A DNA stretch of 59,895 bases, from contig DEXG01000023.1 in NCBI GenBank assembly GCA_002364005.1, forward strand, positions 30,281-90,175, written 5' to 3'. This document shows, one piece after another, positions 34,237-42,681 of the stretch. How positions within the stretch are numbered: position 1 is the first letter of the stretch; the number at the start of each line of letters is the position of its first letter. Source of the stretch: Phycisphaerales bacterium UBA3190. Its GTDB lineage: Bacteria; Planctomycetota; Phycisphaerae; Phycisphaerales; UBA1924. Made by a program: the position numbers and the translations under genes. Below the pieces are notes generated by a model that was given only the letters and a program-made list of their open reading frames with translations, was not told the origin of the DNA and searched no databases.

Positions 34237-36027
34237 TCACACCGACGCTTCCGCCGTGCTCTCCACATGCAGCTCCTTGAGCTGCTCCGCATCCACCACA
34301 TTGGGCGCCTCGCTCATCAAATCCACGCCCGTGAGGGACTTGGGGAAGGCGATCACATCGCGGATGTTCTCGGTGCCCACCAGGTGCATGACCAGTCGGT
34401 CGAGGCCGAAGGCGATGCCGCCGTGGGGCGGAGCGCCGTAGGAGAGGGCGTCGAGGAGGAAGCTGAACTTGAGCTTGGCCTCCTCGGGGCTGAGCCCGAG
34501 CAGCTCGAAGACCTTGGACTGAACCTGCTGATCGTGGATACGGATCGAGCCGCCGCCGATCTCCGAGCCGTTGCAGATCATGTCGTAGCCATCGCTTAGG
34601 ATCGACTCGACCGTGTCGATGTCCTTGATGTCCGCGTCCATCAGGCGCTGGGCCTCTTCCTTGGTCGGGGCCGTAAAGGGGTGGTGCAGGGCGTAGTACC
34701 GCTCTGTCTCCTCGTCGTACTCGAACATCGGGAAGTCGTAGACCCAGAGGAAGTTCCACTTGTCTTCGGGGATGTACCCGTGCTCGCGGGCGATCTTGAG
34801 GCGCAGCTCGCCCAGAGCCTTGGTGACGATGGAGTAGGTGTCCGCGCCGAAGACCACGGCGTCGCCGTCCTCAAGCCCGAGGCGCTCGACCAGTTCGTGC
34901 TTGATGTCGCCCAGGAACTTGGCGATGCCCGTGGTGAACTCGCCGCCGACATACTTGACCGTGGGCACGCCGCCCGCGCCGAACTGCTGGGCGAAGGGGT
35001 TGAACTTGTCCGTCACCTTGCGGCTGAACTTCTCCGCCGCCCCGGGCACACGGATCGCCTTGACCACACCCTTGGGCTTGAGCAGCGCCTCCTCGAACAC
35101 GCCGAAGCCGGTTTTGGGTGCCAGGTCGCTGATGTCCACCAGTTCCAGATCGAAGCGGGTGTCGGGGCGGTCGATGCCGTAGCGGTCCATGGCTTCGCGG
35201 TAGGTCATGCGGGGGAACTCCGCCAACTCAACACCCAGCATCTCCTTCCAGATCTTCTTGGCGAAGCCCTCCATGATGTCGAGCACCTCGTCGCGGTCGA
35301 CGAAGCTCATCTCGAGGTCGATCTGGGTGAACTCGGCCTGGCGGTCGGCCCGCGGGTCCTCGTCGCGGAAGCACTTGACGATCTGCAGGTAGCGATCGCA
35401 CCCGCCGACCATCAGGATCTGCTTGAAGAGCTGCGGGCTCTGCGGCAGCGCGTACCACATGCCGGGCTGATTGCGCGAGGGCACGAGGAAGTCGCGCGCC
35501 CCCTCGGGCGTCGAGCGGCACAGCACAGGCGTCTCGACCTCGATGAAGTCGTGCTCGTCGAAGTAGTCACGCGTGAGCTTGGCCACCCGGTGACGCGTCC
35601 GCAGGATGTTCTGCATCGTCGGGCGACGCAGATCGATGTAGCGATACCGCAGCCGGACCTCCTCGTTGGGCAGGTCCTTCTCGGTGCTGGGGATGAACGG
35701 GAGCTTCTTGGTCTTGCTGAGCACCTCCAACTCGCTGACCAGCACCTCGATGGAGCCGGTGGCGATCCGGTCGTTCTTGGACGCCCGCTCGCGGACGGTG
35801 CCGACGATCTTGATGCAGTCCTCGTTACGCAGGCGGTTACCGGCCTCCATCAGCGCGTCGTTCCCGCCGTCGGAGTCAAACACCACCTGGGTCACGCCGG
35901 TCTTATCACGCACATCGACGAACACCAGCCCGGTGCCGTGGCCGCGGTAGGCATTGACCCACCCGCAGATGGTGACGGTTTGACCGATGTTTGATTCGTT
36001 GAGTTCGTTGCAGGTGTGCGTGCGCAT
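34237..36027 (-). CDS. aspS: Aspartate--tRNA ligase, bacterial type
   Basis: Charges tRNA-Asp (and perhaps tRNA-Asn if an amidotransferase is present). 596 residues, the bacterial form with an inserted GAD domain. An N-terminal OB-fold anticodon domain (VTICGWVNAYRGHGTGLVF) is followed by motif 1 region FIEVETPVLCRSTPEGARDF, motif 2 FRDEDPRADRQAEFTQID, the GAD insertion and motif 3 GIAFGLDRLVM. All motifs look intact. ATG 36027 is chosen because the product then starts MRTHTCNELNESNIG, like relatives, with AAGGG upstream; an in-frame ATG eight codons earlier (36051) is possible. The zinc-ribbon membrane gene begins ten bases after its stop. Confidence 0.97.
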   Translation of the reverse strand: MRTHTCNELNESNIGQTVTICGWVNAYRGHGTGLVFVDVRDKTGVTQVVFDSDGGNDALMEAGNRLRNEDCIKIVGTVRERASKNDRIATGSIEVLVSELEVLSKTKKLPFIPSTEKDLPNEEVRLRYRYIDLRRPTMQNILRTRHRVAKLTRDYFDEHDFIEVETPVLCRSTPEGARDFLVPSRNQPGMWYALPQSPQLFKQILMVGGCDRYLQIVKCFRDEDPRADRQAEFTQIDLEMSFVDRDEVLDIMEGFAKKIWKEMLGVELAEFPRMTYREAMDRYGIDRPDTRFDLELVDISDLAPKTGFGVFEEALLKPKGVVKAIRVPGAAEKFSRKVTDKFNPFAQQFGAGGVPTVKYVGGEFTTGIAKFLGDIKHELVERLGLEDGDAVVFGADTYSIVTKALGELRLKIAREHGYIPEDKWNFLWVYDFPMFEYDEETERYYALHHPFTAPTKEEAQRLMDADIKDIDTVESILSDGYDMICNGSEIGGGSIRIHDQQVQSKVFELLGLSPEEAKLKFSFLLDALSYGAPPHGGIAFGLDRLVMHLVGTENIRDVIAFPKSLTGVDLMSEAPNVVDAEQLKELHVESTAEASV

Positions 36028-36102
36028 GAAAACGGGCCCTTCGGGGTGCATGTTGCGGAAAAACAGGACAAGATCATACCCAGACCGCCCAGCCCAGCCA
36101 TG

Positions 36103-36125
36103 AAAAAGGCACCTGATGGGGTGCC
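36103..36125 (-). terminator. Rho-independent terminator after the globin gene
   Basis: On the minus strand GGCACC-CCATCA-GGTGCC is followed by TTTTTC. It lies 21 bases past the globin stop codon and ahead of aspS. Confidence 0.75.
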
Positions 36126-36146
36126 CGGATCCTGTTTTTGCCCGTC

Positions 36147-36578
36147 TCAGGCGGCTCTGGCGTGGGCCTGACGAATGCCATCGATCATGTAGCCCGAGAT
36201 GATGTCCAACGCCGTCTTCCAATCGTGCTCCAACTCGTCGGACCATTCCCCCCCGGAGACCTCGGCAATCGCTGCCACCATGGCATCGCACACGATCGGG
36301 AAGTACTCCTCACGCGCCCCATAGGTAGTGTGGACCTCGCCCATCTGCTCGAGCGGATCACGCAGGAACTCAAGATTCCCGATGTTCTTGGCCACCAGCA
36401 ACAACGCCGCGGTCATGTGCCGCCTTTGGCTCTCGATGGCATCGGGGAAGAGTGCACGAACCTTCGGGGCGGCCTCGAACAGCCGCTCATAAAACAGATC
36501 CACCAGACGATCGATCTGACCCTCAACAAAGTTGAAGTTGGCCTGGAGCCGTTCGACCTGCGCTTGATCAATCAACAT
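36147..36578 (-). CDS. Single-domain bacterial globin
   Basis: 143 residues resembling Vitreoscilla-type haemoglobin and the globin domain of flavohaemoglobins: LVDLFYERLFEAAPKVRALF (helix B-C region), then EQMGEVHTTYGAREEYFPIV with the proximal haem-binding His83 in the expected H-x-x-Y-G context, and a C-terminal helix pair (WSDELEHDWKTALDIISGYM). No reductase domain is attached. A haem-binding oxygen or nitric oxide protein of the cytoplasm is likely. It lies just downstream of a same-strand paralogue that lacks the proximal His (36679-37110), with a terminator between them, so the two may be separately transcribed. Confidence 0.85.
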   Translation of the reverse strand: MLIDQAQVERLQANFNFVEGQIDRLVDLFYERLFEAAPKVRALFPDAIESQRRHMTAALLLVAKNIGNLEFLRDPLEQMGEVHTTYGAREEYFPIVCDAMVAAIAEVSGGEWSDELEHDWKTALDIISGYMIDGIRQAHARAA

Positions 36579-36610
36579 ACCTGTTCACGACCTCACCTTC
36601 ATCGACGAGA

Positions 36611-36639
36611 AAACCCTGCAGCAATGCCTGCAGGGTATC
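36611..36639 (-). terminator. Rho-independent terminator after the His-less globin-like gene
   Basis: On the minus strand ACCCTGCAG-GCATTG-CTGCAGGGT forms a perfect nine-base stem followed by TTTTCTCG. It separates the two globin-fold genes. Confidence 0.75.
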
Positions 36640-36678
36640 GGCCGATCTCGGCGGGGGCGTAAGTTATTACGGCGAGAT

Positions 36679-37110
36679 TTACGCCGCGAGCTGATCTTTT
36701 TCATGTGCGTACGACAGCATCGCGTAGCTCATCCCATCGAACCAACGGGTCCAAGTCTGCTCCAACTGATCGGTCCAGGTGTACCCAGCGGTCTCCGCGA
36801 TCGCGGTCTGGATCGCCGCCAGCAGCGTGGGCAGGTCGGTCTCCTGGATCCCGCACGCCTTCCCCTGCTCCGCAAACTCGCCGGCAAGCTGCAGGGCCAC
36901 ATCCATATCAGCCACACTGCCCAGCAGATGCTCAACGACCGGCTCAATCTGGCGTTCATCGCTGGGAAGCCGTAGACGCAGGCCAGGAGCGGCAATCTCC
37001 AGGAGTGTACAGAACTCGGCGGTTATCGCTGAAACGCGAGGCAGGAGCACCACAAGGCTGCTGGTCAATCGTTGCTGATCGTGCTGGTCGAGCGTGGGTG
37101 TTGCGTTCAT
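36679..37110 (-). CDS. Globin-fold protein lacking the proximal haem-binding histidine
   Basis: 143 residues, the same length as the neighbouring globin and alignable to it without large gaps: LQLAGEFAEQGKACGIQETD against LEQMGEVHTTYGAREEYFP, and AIAETAGYTWTDQLEQTWTRW against AIAEVSGGEWSDELEHDWKTA. The proximal His83 of the neighbour is Gly83 here (HTTYG against GKACG), so normal haem coordination is unlikely. Non-haem globin domains are known as sensory modules (for example the N-domain of RsbR). It is possibly a regulator or partner of the haem globin, produced by tandem duplication. The assignment rests on the pairwise comparison within this window. Confidence 0.65.
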   Translation of the reverse strand: MNATPTLDQHDQQRLTSSLVVLLPRVSAITAEFCTLLEIAAPGLRLRLPSDERQIEPVVEHLLGSVADMDVALQLAGEFAEQGKACGIQETDLPTLLAAIQTAIAETAGYTWTDQLEQTWTRWFDGMSYAMLSYAHEKDQLAA

Positions 37111-37231
37111 CGCATGTCTCCATTTCGGTGTGCCATTGGACTGTGTGGGCTATCGGACATCACCCAACCCAAATGAAGCGACGATTGAAATACCTGTAGA
37201 GATGATGCCGCCCCCCCCCGAACGGGCCTAC

Positions 37232-39490
37232 CTACTCATCAACGAACACGCCATAGAGCCCCGAGTCCTGGGGCTTCTGGTCGTTCCGCGCACCGGTGTT
37301 CACCGCCGTGTCGTTCGTGCGGGAACCGGGGTAGATGTCCTGCCCACCACCCAAATCAAAGAACCCCGAGAAGCTCATCACCCCGGCGCTGTCGAAGTGG
37401 TAGCTGTTGCCACCCGATTGCCCGAGCGTCGCACCCGGGTTGGCCGAATACCGATCGTTGCCCGCCAGATCCATGAAGATCCCGATCGCCTGCATCGACG
37501 CGGCCCCCTGCCCGAGCCCGTCGCACCGGTACGAATCGTTGCCCGCCTTGTCCAGCAGCAGCGTCACCGACTCGTCCCACACCCCCGACTGCGAGGCCGC
37601 GGTCATGGACCAGTATGTGTCGTCGCCCGCATCATCGATGAGGATCCCCGCTGCCTGATGGGCGGCGAAGCCCTGCCCGTAGCGGTTCCCGTGGTACAAG
37701 TCGTGACCCGCGTGATCCCGGATCAGCCCGAGCCCGAAGTAGTACCCGCCCGCCTGCGAGAACTCGCCGGCGATGTACTGGTCGTTCCCGCTCATGTCGT
37801 CGATCATCCCGACCCCGCCCGCGGCATACCCACGCACCCCGAACCCGAAGCCCTGTGACATACCGAGGTACACGCCCGGTGTGCCGTACGCCGAGCCGTA
37901 GCTGGGCCCGTTGGCCTGATAGAGATCGTGCCCCCCACCATCGATGATCGCCCCGAACCCACGCGGCCCGCCCACACCCTGGGAGAGCTTCTCTGCGTGA
38001 TACACATCCCGCCCCTGACGATCGATAATCAGCCCGACGCCATAGAACCCGACTCCCTGCGACCAGCCCGATTCCGGGCCTGTGTTGGTGTAGGTGTCGT
38101 CGCCAGCGCGGTCGAGGATGATGCCGATGCCAAAGAGCCCCATGGCCATCGAGCCGAGCATGGTCGATGTGTAGGTGTCGTTGCCCGAGTAGTCGTCGAT
38201 GATGGAGCCACCGAAGACGCCCACGCCTGGGCCGGCGAATGCGGAGTCGGAGCGGTAGGTGTCATTGCCGCCCATGTCGATGATGACATGGGACGAGCCG
38301 TGCTCGGATGCGTCGAAGTCCTCGGGCCAGATGTAGGTGTCGTTGCCGCCGAGGTCGATGATCATCGAGTAGTCCGCGCGGCTGAGGTCGTATGTATTGT
38401 CGCCTGTGCCGCCGATGAGCTGGAACCTGATTTTGTCGTTCGTCGGGTCCTCGACTTGTCCGGTGGCACCCCAGTCTGGTTGCGCCTCAACGAAACTCCG
38501 TTTGTCGGCATCGTACGCATCGAGTCTGTTTGCGTAGTACATACTGAGTCGAGCAAGTGCGTCCTGCAGTTCGTTGCGGATTAGGATCTTGCTCATCCGG
38601 ATGGTGCCGATCTGGGCCTCGGCCTGCGCCGGGTCGACGGACCAGCTCTCGTTCATGGTGCGCATCAGTGTGATGGCGTTCGCCATTGGGTCAAAGTATG
38701 GCGTCTCGTACTTCGCGTGTGCTCTGATCTCATCGCGTGAGAAGTCGATCACGCTGAGTGCAGCGGCGATGATGGTGTCGACGTCGGTATGGCTTTGCTC
38801 GGCCCCGATGCTTCGGATGGGTGCGATCTGGTCGTCAATCCCGTTGGCGATCCCATCCAGCGCCAGCGGCTTCTGGAACGCGTGCGCCACCCACGACAGC
38901 GTGTTCGGATCCCACGAGCGCTCCTGCACCGATTTGATGTGCTTGATGAGCGCTCCGAGCCCGTCATCGGGCTTCATCACACCCAACTGGTCGGCGTGTT
39001 CCTTGATCATGCGATCGAACTCGCCGCGTCTCGGCAGCGGGATGGTGCGATCTCCCAGCCCACGCCCGACGGTGCCCGACCACATGTCCTTGCTGCTGAG
39101 GGTTGCAGAGATCGTGACTTCGTCGCCCCCCTCGCCGCCGATGGGAACCGACGCGTTCATCTGCGCATCGGGGGATCGACGGTAGACAATGGTGAGCGTA
39201 TCGCCGGGTGCGTGTGTCGCTATAAATGCCCTAAACGCATCGGCGCTGTCGATGGGCTTCCCGTTGATCGAGACCAGGTTGTCGCCGCGTTGGATGCCCG
39301 ACTTGGAGGTGAACGACTCGCCACCCAATGGACCGGGGTACACCCACCCCACCACCGGCCCGTGCTGGGTGTCTCGCACGCTCAGCCCCAGATAGGGCTC
39401 ACTGGCCCAGGGATGGTCTGCCTGCGCATGAACGCCGACGACAAGGATGAGCACATGCAGCACAAGCACGATCGCGTTTCGAATGGTCAT
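37232..39490 (-). CDS. Exported PDZ protein with 13 Asp-Gly-Asp-Tyr repeats
   Basis: 752 residues. Signal peptide (IVLVLHVLILVVGVHAQA) then a PDZ domain (about 30-110: SGIQRGDNLVSINGKPIDSA, TLTIVYRR). A mainly helical region of about 230 residues follows. From residue 360 to 720 there are 13 copies of hh-D-x-x-G-x-D-x-Y at 26-30 residue spacing, for example IIDLGGNDTY (377), IIDMGGNDTY (403), ILDRAGDDTY (458), LIDDAGDDTY (617), LLDKAGNDSY (645) and FMDLAGNDRY (672), each followed by a Gly-rich run such as GVGFYGVG. The GGxGxDxY wording recalls RTX calcium-binding repeats, but the period is three times longer. A calcium-bound, stacked beta structure at the cell surface is a reasonable guess. 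No dockerin or anchor is seen at the C-terminus. Confidence 0.78.
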   Translation of the reverse strand: MTIRNAIVLVLHVLILVVGVHAQADHPWASEPYLGLSVRDTQHGPVVGWVYPGPLGGESFTSKSGIQRGDNLVSINGKPIDSADAFRAFIATHAPGDTLTIVYRRSPDAQMNASVPIGGEGGDEVTISATLSSKDMWSGTVGRGLGDRTIPLPRRGEFDRMIKEHADQLGVMKPDDGLGALIKHIKSVQERSWDPNTLSWVAHAFQKPLALDGIANGIDDQIAPIRSIGAEQSHTDVDTIIAAALSVIDFSRDEIRAHAKYETPYFDPMANAITLMRTMNESWSVDPAQAEAQIGTIRMSKILIRNELQDALARLSMYYANRLDAYDADKRSFVEAQPDWGATGQVEDPTNDKIRFQLIGGTGDNTYDLSRADYSMIIDLGGNDTYIWPEDFDASEHGSSHVIIDMGGNDTYRSDSAFAGPGVGVFGGSIIDDYSGNDTYTSTMLGSMAMGLFGIGIILDRAGDDTYTNTGPESGWSQGVGFYGVGLIIDRQGRDVYHAEKLSQGVGGPRGFGAIIDGGGHDLYQANGPSYGSAYGTPGVYLGMSQGFGFGVRGYAAGGVGMIDDMSGNDQYIAGEFSQAGGYYFGLGLIRDHAGHDLYHGNRYGQGFAAHQAAGILIDDAGDDTYWSMTAASQSGVWDESVTLLLDKAGNDSYRCDGLGQGAASMQAIGIFMDLAGNDRYSANPGATLGQSGGNSYHFDSAGVMSFSGFFDLGGGQDIYPGSRTNDTAVNTGARNDQKPQDSGLYGVFVDE

Positions 39491-39553
39491 GCAAAGAAGA
39501 TACCCGCACTCAAACGAGCACGGGTATCTGGAGAGAGCTGATTCTTCAGGTGA

Positions 39554-39736
39554 TCACAGCAGCGATGGCAGCATCATGGCGACGAAGAACACCGGGAGCA
39601 GCAACCCGTAGGCCGCGAACCCCATGATCAACGGCATCCCGCTGGAGTGGTCTTCGATGTGCTTGACGACGATCGCCTGGGATTCGTCGAGGCGGTCGAT
39701 CTCATAGCTGGCGGCGGTGTTCTGGTTGCGTGTCAT
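39554..39736 (-). CDS. Small single-pass membrane protein
   Basis: 60 residues: a hydrophilic N-terminal half (MTRNQNTAASYEIDRLDESQ) and one C-terminal membrane helix (MGFAAYGLLLPVFFVAMMLP). AAAGGAG lies seven bases before ATG 39736, a strong ribosome site that makes this a real small gene. The N-terminus would be cytoplasmic if the helix is C-tail inserted. It has no recognised family; it could be a subunit or regulator of a membrane complex. A palindromic operator candidate lies 50 bases upstream. Confidence 0.65.
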   Translation of the reverse strand: MTRNQNTAASYEIDRLDESQAIVVKHIEDHSSGMPLIMGFAAYGLLLPVFFVAMMLPSLL

Positions 39737-40145
39737 GTCGTGCTCCTTTCTTGGTCTTCGAGAACTTCAATGACAGGAGCAGAATGTATTTGTTGCGACA
39801 AATATTTCCTGCCACGATCCACCCCAGCCATAAGACAACGCATCAGACAGGAATCGAAATCGCTCTCAGGCGTTCAGGAGCGGGAATTCGCGTCAAGAAA
39901 TAATCCTCGTATCTCGGGATTGAACTCCCTTTGACCACGAACGCTCAACCCGTCCAACACGACCATACGACACGGTTCAGTCATGACCGAAAACGGACTC
40001 CATATCGCGTTGAAGGCGTTTGAAAGGCCCCAATCGTGTGATTCAGGGTTGGCAGGCACCCGCATTCAGTGGATAATGAGTGAAACCGCTCTGCGTTCAG
40101 TGCGGATCGGGTACCGACGCCGATTCCGGCGGGAGAGATCCAGAT
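39737..40145. other. Divergent intergenic region with palindrome
   Basis: 409 bases between the divergent starts of the small membrane protein and the deiminase gene, with several AT-rich stretches that are unusual in this window. Apart from the palindrome at 39787-39804 I see no gene-like frame or repeat. Confidence 0.6.
39787..39804. promoter_or_regulatory. Perfect palindrome, candidate operator
   Basis: TATTTGT-TGCG-ACAAATA is a perfect seven-base dyad in an AT-rich stretch, 51 bases upstream of the small membrane protein start and in the shared upstream region of the deiminase gene. Its size and symmetry fit a dimeric repressor site. There is no regulator gene next to it. Confidence 0.4.
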
Positions 40146-41792
40146 ATGCATATGAAGACCCTCCGGGCCGCCGCCCTGATCGCGGCATCCGCCGCCCCCA
40201 TCGCACACGCACAGCTCCTTGAGTACCCCGAAGGAGCTGAGACCCCCCGTTCGATGACGCCGGCGGAGGAGGCCTACACGAAGCTTTTCCCGATCCGGGC
40301 AACGCAGGCCCGTGGCGGTGCGCCCTCCGGGCTCGTCCGAACGCCGGGCGAATACGAACCCGCAGAGGGCATCATCATGGCTTGGGAGGGGTCAAGTTCA
40401 TGGCTATCCATCCTCGCCCAGATGACCCGCGAGATCACCACCACCGGTGATGCCAAGGCCTTCATCTTTGTCGACTCCGCGTCCGAGCGCACGACCGCCT
40501 CGAACCAGATCGCCGCTCAGGGCGCGGACATGTCCCGCGTGCAGTTCGAGATCCAACGCACCGACACCATATGGGCACGCGACTACGGCCCACGCTATAT
40601 CTTCCTCGGGTCCCAGCCCGACGGCACCGGTGGCGTGCGTGCGATGGTCGACCACACCTACAACCGCCCGCGACCCAATGACAACGGGCTTCCTTCGTAC
40701 TGGGCGAGCGTTCGCAATGAGCCGTACTTCCTCATCCCCCTCGTGCACGGCGGGGGCAACTACCACCTGGAAACCGGCCGACCGGACGGCGTCGGACACG
40801 CCACCCGTCTGATCGCCAACGAAAACCCGGGCCTGACGGAGTCCGAGATCATCCAGTTCTGGCAGGGCTACCAGAACCTGAATACGACCCTGTACGAGCC
40901 GTACCCCACATTCGTCGATAGCACCCAGCACATCGACATGTGGATGATCATGCTCGCCGACGACAAGGTCATGATCTCCGAGTGGGTCAACGAGCCGACC
41001 GCCTCGTGGGCGATCACCTCGGACAACGCGGCCGCCGACTTCGCCGCTCGCGGCTTCCAGGTCTACCGGGTCCCGGCGGTCCGCTCCGGCGGCACGCACT
41101 ACACCTTCACCAATGCCGTCATCTGCAATGACCTGGTGCTGGTGCCCCGCTACACGAACCCCACCGCGTCGCAGTTCAACGATGACGCGTTGGCCGTGTG
41201 GCAGGCCGCCTACCCCGACAAAACCATCGTGCAGATCAACTGCCAGGCCCTGGTCACCTCGGCCGGCGTGATGCACTGCATCGTGAAGCATGTGCCCGCA
41301 CCCGCAACCGGCGAAGCCCCGGGCGTCTACATGACCAGCCAGAACGACGCGCCCACCATTGATCCGGGTGATCTCATTGAGACCACATGGCTCTTCGATT
41401 CGCCCGAAGGCGTCACCACGGCCGATCTGCTGCTCTCGACCGACGGCGGCGCGACCTTCCCCACCGTCCTGAGCTCCGGATTTGATGCTTCCCCGGGTAC
41501 CTACTACTGGACCGCCCCCGATGTCGGGACCAGTGATGCCCGCCTGCGACTGGTCATCCGCGACGCCGACGGCAACGAGTCGTTCGACGACTCCGATGTC
41601 TCGTTCACGATCACCGGCACATCGTGCATCGCGGACCTGACCGGCGACGGGACCTTGGACTTCTTCGATGTGTCCGCGTTCCTCAATGCCTACACCGCAA
41701 TGGAACCGCTGGCGGACCTCACCGGCGATGGCGTGTATGACTTCTTTGATGTCAGCACATTCCTGAACGCGTTCAACGCCGGTTGCCCCTGA
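40146..41792 (+). CDS. Exported peptidylarginine/agmatine deiminase-family protein with GC-type dockerin
   Basis: 548 residues. Signal peptide (MKTLRAAALIAASAAPIAHA) then a pentein-fold deiminase domain of the PAD_porph/agmatine deiminase family: TIWARDYGPR with Asp146, HIDMW with His262 and Asp264, and GVMHCIVKH with the nucleophile Cys378, a complete catalytic set at spacings like those of Porphyromonas PPAD. A small Ig-like or Ser-Thr-rich domain follows (about 390-485). Two dockerin-type calcium loops come last (DLTGDGTLDFFDVSAFLNAY and DLTGDGVYDFFDVSTFLNAF), ending AGCP. GGGAGAG lies eight bases before ATG 40146. It is predicted to deiminate arginine residues, free arginine or agmatine outside the cytoplasm. 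Its nearest neighbours give no pathway. Confidence 0.85.
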   Translation: MHMKTLRAAALIAASAAPIAHAQLLEYPEGAETPRSMTPAEEAYTKLFPIRATQARGGAPSGLVRTPGEYEPAEGIIMAWEGSSSWLSILAQMTREITTTGDAKAFIFVDSASERTTASNQIAAQGADMSRVQFEIQRTDTIWARDYGPRYIFLGSQPDGTGGVRAMVDHTYNRPRPNDNGLPSYWASVRNEPYFLIPLVHGGGNYHLETGRPDGVGHATRLIANENPGLTESEIIQFWQGYQNLNTTLYEPYPTFVDSTQHIDMWMIMLADDKVMISEWVNEPTASWAITSDNAAADFAARGFQVYRVPAVRSGGTHYTFTNAVICNDLVLVPRYTNPTASQFNDDALAVWQAAYPDKTIVQINCQALVTSAGVMHCIVKHVPAPATGEAPGVYMTSQNDAPTIDPGDLIETTWLFDSPEGVTTADLLLSTDGGATFPTVLSSGFDASPGTYYWTAPDVGTSDARLRLVIRDADGNESFDDSDVSFTITGTSCIADLTGDGTLDFFDVSAFLNAYTAMEPLADLTGDGVYDFFDVSTFLNAFNAGCP

Positions 41793-41849
41793 GCGAGAGG
41801 GCGATACGCCCATCGCCATCACGGTGTTTTGTACGCAATCGCCCGGCGT

Positions 41850-42533
41850 TTACCAGGGGAGTTCGTCACCCTTGTAGTCAACGAATCGCCCGTTATCCTT
41901 CGCGCTGAGCTGATCGATGGTGTTCATGATTGAACTGGTGGACTGATCGGGCGAGAGGTCGGCCGCCTGCCCGCCCATATCGGTCTGCACCCACCCGGGG
42001 TGCACGACCACGCTGGTGATCCCCTTGGGCTTGAGCTGGTGGGCCATGGTCGCGTTGGCCATGTTCAGGGCCGCCTTGGAAGTTCGGTATCCAAGAAAGC
42101 CCATCTGCCCCTTGCTGGCATCGGTGATCGATCCCAGGTTGCTGGTGATCGACACGATCAGCTTGCGATCCGACTTTGCGACATTGGGCACTATCGCCTT
42201 GGTGAGCATCAGCGGGCCGAAGGTGTTGGTCCGCAGCACCCGCTCGAAAGCGTCGAAATCCAGATCGTTGATGTCGTCGCACTCATGCGGGAAGATCCCC
42301 GCGTTATTCACGAGGATGTCGATCGGCTCGTCGCCCAAACGCTGGGCCAGAGCGTCGATAGATTCACGCGAGCTGGTGTCGAGCAGCTCCACGCGTGAAG
42401 CGATCGATTTGAGTTCGTCAGCCGAGTCGGGGTTTCGTGCGGTACCGATGACGGTGAACCCGCGATCGGCGGCATGCTTGGCCATGCCAAGCCCGAGCCC
42501 GCGATTCGCGCCGGTGATGAGGATGGTGGTCAT
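41850..42533 (-). CDS. Short-chain dehydrogenase/reductase
   Basis: 227 residues, classical SDR: ITGANRGLGLGMAKHAA (cofactor loop), DILVNNAGIFP, ITSNLGSI (catalytic Ser region), YRTSKAALNMANAT (Tyr and Lys of YxxxK) and VVHPGWVQTDMGG. The TGANRGLG loop and C-terminal PGWVxTDMGG are typical of the carbonyl-reductase/CsgA-like branch. AGGAGA lies eight bases before ATG 42533. It is convergent with the deiminase gene; the thiolase lies upstream on the same strand but a terminator separates them. Substrate not predictable. Confidence 0.9.
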   Translation of the reverse strand: MTTILITGANRGLGLGMAKHAADRGFTVIGTARNPDSADELKSIASRVELLDTSSRESIDALAQRLGDEPIDILVNNAGIFPHECDDINDLDFDAFERVLRTNTFGPLMLTKAIVPNVAKSDRKLIVSITSNLGSITDASKGQMGFLGYRTSKAALNMANATMAHQLKPKGITSVVVHPGWVQTDMGGQAADLSPDQSTSSIMNTIDQLSAKDNGRFVDYKGDELPW

Positions 42534-42630
42534 TGTTGTTATCTCCTATTGCGGTGAGTGTATGCGTGGGTTCGCTCGCGACAGCGTGGTCGACGCAGGC
42601 AGCGCCTCCTGCATGATGAGTACCACAAAG

Positions 42631-42655
42631 AAAAACGCCCCCAATGGGAGGCGTT
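42631..42655 (-). terminator. Rho-independent terminator after thiolase
   Basis: On the minus strand AACGCC-TCCC-ATT-GGGG-GCGTT-type pairing (AACGCC with GGCGTT, inner CCC with GGG) is followed by TTTTTC. It lies about 27 bases past the thiolase stop. Confidence 0.75.
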
Positions 42656-42681
42656 GATGTAAATCAAAGACATTCAGTGAC

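Noticed and set aside
34681..35994. 437-codon open frame antisense to aspS
   Set aside because: It mirrors aspS codon structure (GC-rich antisense frames stay open), has no ribosome site and no family resemblance.
37208..37220. Run of nine C as a phase-variation tract
   Set aside because: It lies downstream of the PDZ protein stop and outside any coding frame; a tract effect on the next gene is possible but nothing supports it.
40404..41822. 472-codon open frame antisense to the deiminase gene
   Set aside because: Composition (Gly/Val/Arg/His/Asp-rich) is that of an antisense shadow; the plus strand has a full catalytic set.
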